From contig JALAGR010000027.1 in the NCBI GenBank assembly GCA_022712335.1, positions 1 to 6,728 of the forward strand: DNA of 6,728 nt, given 5' to 3'. Shown in pieces: positions 5,311 through 6,728 of the stretch. The DNA comes from Pediococcus sp. Lineage in GTDB: Bacteria > Bacillota > Bacilli > Lactobacillales > Lactobacillaceae. The notes beneath the pieces were generated by a model. That model searched no databases and was not told the DNA's origin. It was given only the letters and a program-made list of their open reading frames with translations. Position numbers and translations under genes: made by a program. Each line of letters starts with the position of its first letter. Within the stretch, counting starts at the first letter, position 1.

Positions 5311-6651
5311 TTATTTAGCGTCAGCTTGCGCAACTGCAGTCATTGCAAGGGCGTTAATATAATTTAGTGGTTGGTCATAGTTTGGTTGGAAGAACATATC
5401 AACCATTGATAAATCATCAATCGTCATCTTGTTTTGAATTGCTAGTGAAATTACGTTTGCAGATTGAGCACAGTCATATTCACTGTAGAATGAACCACCT
5501 AAAACAACACGAGTTTCAGGATCCCAAACTAAACGCATCAAAATTGGTGTTGTTGAAAGCATGAATTCTGGACGATAGTCTTGTTCTAAGGTTACAGAAT
5601 CCACTTCTACGCCACGTGCTTTTGCAGCACCTACTGTAAGACCTGAACTAGCCATTGTCTTACCAAAGAGAGCTACAGCTGAACTAGCTTGTGTACCAAG
5701 ATATTTCATCGTTGGTTTTTCGATATTATGTCCAATCAAAATTCCTTGGCGAACAGCATTAGTTGCAAGCGGAATGTAATCGTCCTTGCCAGTTGGATTG
5801 TAATGCACAACTGATGAATCTCCAGCAGCAAAAATGTCAGGGTTAGAAGTTTGCATGTATTCGTCAGTGATAATTGCACCATTCTTCAACATGTCTACTT
5901 TACCCTTTAATAGTTCTGTGTGAGGACGGAAACCAACACAAAGGACTGCATAGTCAGCAGTGTAACTACCCTTATCAGTCTTTACAGTAATTTGGTCATC
6001 GCCACTAAATCCTTGAACCATCTCGTTCATTGCTAATTTAACACCATGGTCAGTGTAATCTTTAGCTACGCGGTCAGAAATTTCTGGATCAAAGTTCTTT
6101 GCCAAAACGCTTGGAAGTCCATCAATCAACGTAACTTCGCGTCCAGTTAGTGCATATTGTTCAGCAAGTTCTGCTCCAATGTAGCCCGCTCCAATAACAA
6201 TCACTGATTTAATATCATCATCAATGCGTTTTAATTCAGCAGCATGTGCCCAATTCTTGCAAAGTTTAACCCGTTTATTATCGATACCTTCGATTGGTGG
6301 GATGATTGGTGCTGAACCAGTTGTCACTACCAATTTGTCGTAAGTATTCGTTGTTACTTCACCTGTTTTTAAGTCTTTTACTTCAAGAGTTTTATTATCT
6401 GGATCAATGCTAAGAACATCGTGTTCCATATTCATCTTGGCACCAAGTTCTGTAAGGGCTTCTGGTGATGAATAGAACATCTTGTCTGGATCTGAAACGT
6501 GGTTACCTACCCAAAGGGCGATCCCACAAGAAAGGAATGACAAATTATTATTACGTTCGTAAACCGTTACTTCATAATCGGGGTGCTCAGTTAAAATCTG
6601 TTGTGCTGAAAAAGTACCTGCATGTGTACAACCAACAATTGCTATTTTCAT
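5311..6651 (-). CDS. nox: NADH oxidase, probably water-forming (Nox-2 type)
   Basis: This 446-residue flavoprotein belongs to the NADH oxidase/peroxidase/CoA-disulfide reductase family. The N-terminal FAD site is VGCTHAG (6-12), including H10. The single redox cysteine C42 lies in SFLSCGIALW. The NADH site is VIGAGYIGAE (152-161) with D177 at the following strand end, and FAAGDSS (274-280) is the second FAD contact. The C-terminal dimerisation domain runs from about 320. The sequence strongly resembles H2O-forming Nox of lactobacilli, which reduces O2 to water and recycles NAD+. The ATG has AGGAGG 10 nt upstream. It heads a likely nox-budC unit under the promoter at 6682-6710. Peroxidase or CoA-disulfide reductase activity cannot be formally excluded, but the overall match favours oxidase. 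Confidence 0.93.
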   Translation of the reverse strand: MKIAIVGCTHAGTFSAQQILTEHPDYEVTVYERNNNLSFLSCGIALWVGNHVSDPDKMFYSSPEALTELGAKMNMEHDVLSIDPDNKTLEVKDLKTGEVTTNTYDKLVVTTGSAPIIPPIEGIDNKRVKLCKNWAHAAELKRIDDDIKSVIVIGAGYIGAELAEQYALTGREVTLIDGLPSVLAKNFDPEISDRVAKDYTDHGVKLAMNEMVQGFSGDDQITVKTDKGSYTADYAVLCVGFRPHTELLKGKVDMLKNGAIITDEYMQTSNPDIFAAGDSSVVHYNPTGKDDYIPLATNAVRQGILIGHNIEKPTMKYLGTQASSAVALFGKTMASSGLTVGAAKARGVEVDSVTLEQDYRPEFMLSTTPILMRLVWDPETRVVLGGSFYSEYDCAQSANVISLAIQNKMTIDDLSMVDMFFQPNYDQPLNYINALAMTAVAQADAK

Positions 6652-6681
6652 AATTAACTAACCTCCTATTGTCTATACTTA

Positions 6682-6710
6682 AATATTAAGCGTTTTCATA
6701 ATTTTGTCAA
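6682..6710 (-). promoter_or_regulatory. Promoter of nox-budC
   Basis: A perfect -35 TTGACA (6710-6705) is followed after 17 nt by AATATT (6687-6682), a poor -10; shifting the spacing does not give a much better one. The start site would be near 6675, about 24 nt before the nox ATG. Confidence 0.55.
6685..6699 (-). promoter_or_regulatory. Putative CcpA operator (cre) in the nox promoter
   Basis: TGAAAACGCTTAAT (6698-6685) matches the cre consensus TGWAANCGNTNWCA at 12 of 14 positions, failing only in the last two. It lies between the -35 and -10 boxes, overlapping the -10, a position from which CcpA would repress. Binding is inferred from the motif only. Confidence 0.5.
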
Positions 6711-6728
6711 CTCAATCACAAATAATGA

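Overview
The window comes from a low-GC Gram-positive bacterium, most likely a member of the Lactobacillales (an Enterococcus, Lactobacillus or Carnobacterium-like organism). This is inferred from AT-rich codon use, strong AGGAGG ribosome binding sites, a lactobacillus-type water-forming NADH oxidase and an enterococcal/listerial style ethanolamine (eut) locus. No species can be named from the sequence alone. Every convincing gene lies on the minus strand, so transcription runs from high to low coordinates.

In transcription order: a sigma-A promoter with a cre-like site (about 6682-6710) precedes nox (NADH oxidase) and, 36 nt later, a budC/butA-type acetoin/diacetyl reductase. Next comes a leader with a dual-hairpin ANTAR target and an intrinsic terminator (4401-4481), then eutP and a PduO-type cobalamin adenosyltransferase (called eutT here). 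A 492-nt non-coding region (2874-3365) follows. It holds an adenosylcobalamin-type riboswitch, one dual-hairpin element with a terminator, and a second dual-hairpin element with a very strong terminator directly before eutG (iron alcohol dehydrogenase). After eutG there is a near-consensus promoter and a cre-like site, then eutS (microcompartment shell protein), eutV (ANTAR antiterminator response regulator) and eutW (sensor histidine kinase, cut by the window edge).

The parts form a regulatory circuit. EutW senses ethanolamine (family knowledge) and phosphorylates EutV. EutV binds paired hexaloop hairpins in nascent RNA and prevents terminators from forming ahead of eutP and eutG; both leaders show the expected architecture, with the second hairpin overlapping the terminator's 5' arm. 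The region between eutT and eutG looks like the EutX/Rli55 type of riboswitch-controlled sRNA known from Enterococcus faecalis and Listeria, which sequesters EutV when adenosylcobalamin is lacking. This would tie expression to the cofactor needed by ethanolamine ammonia-lyase (EutBC, presumably beyond the left edge) and made by the adenosyltransferase encoded just upstream. The eutS-eutV-eutW unit appears to have its own promoter, which would supply the regulator before induction. Nox and the acetoin reductase both reoxidise NADH and are probably a separate transcription unit, although EutG also handles NADH and acetaldehyde.

The most interesting part is the layered RNA control in 2874-3365, with two tandem ANTAR elements and mutually exclusive pairings.
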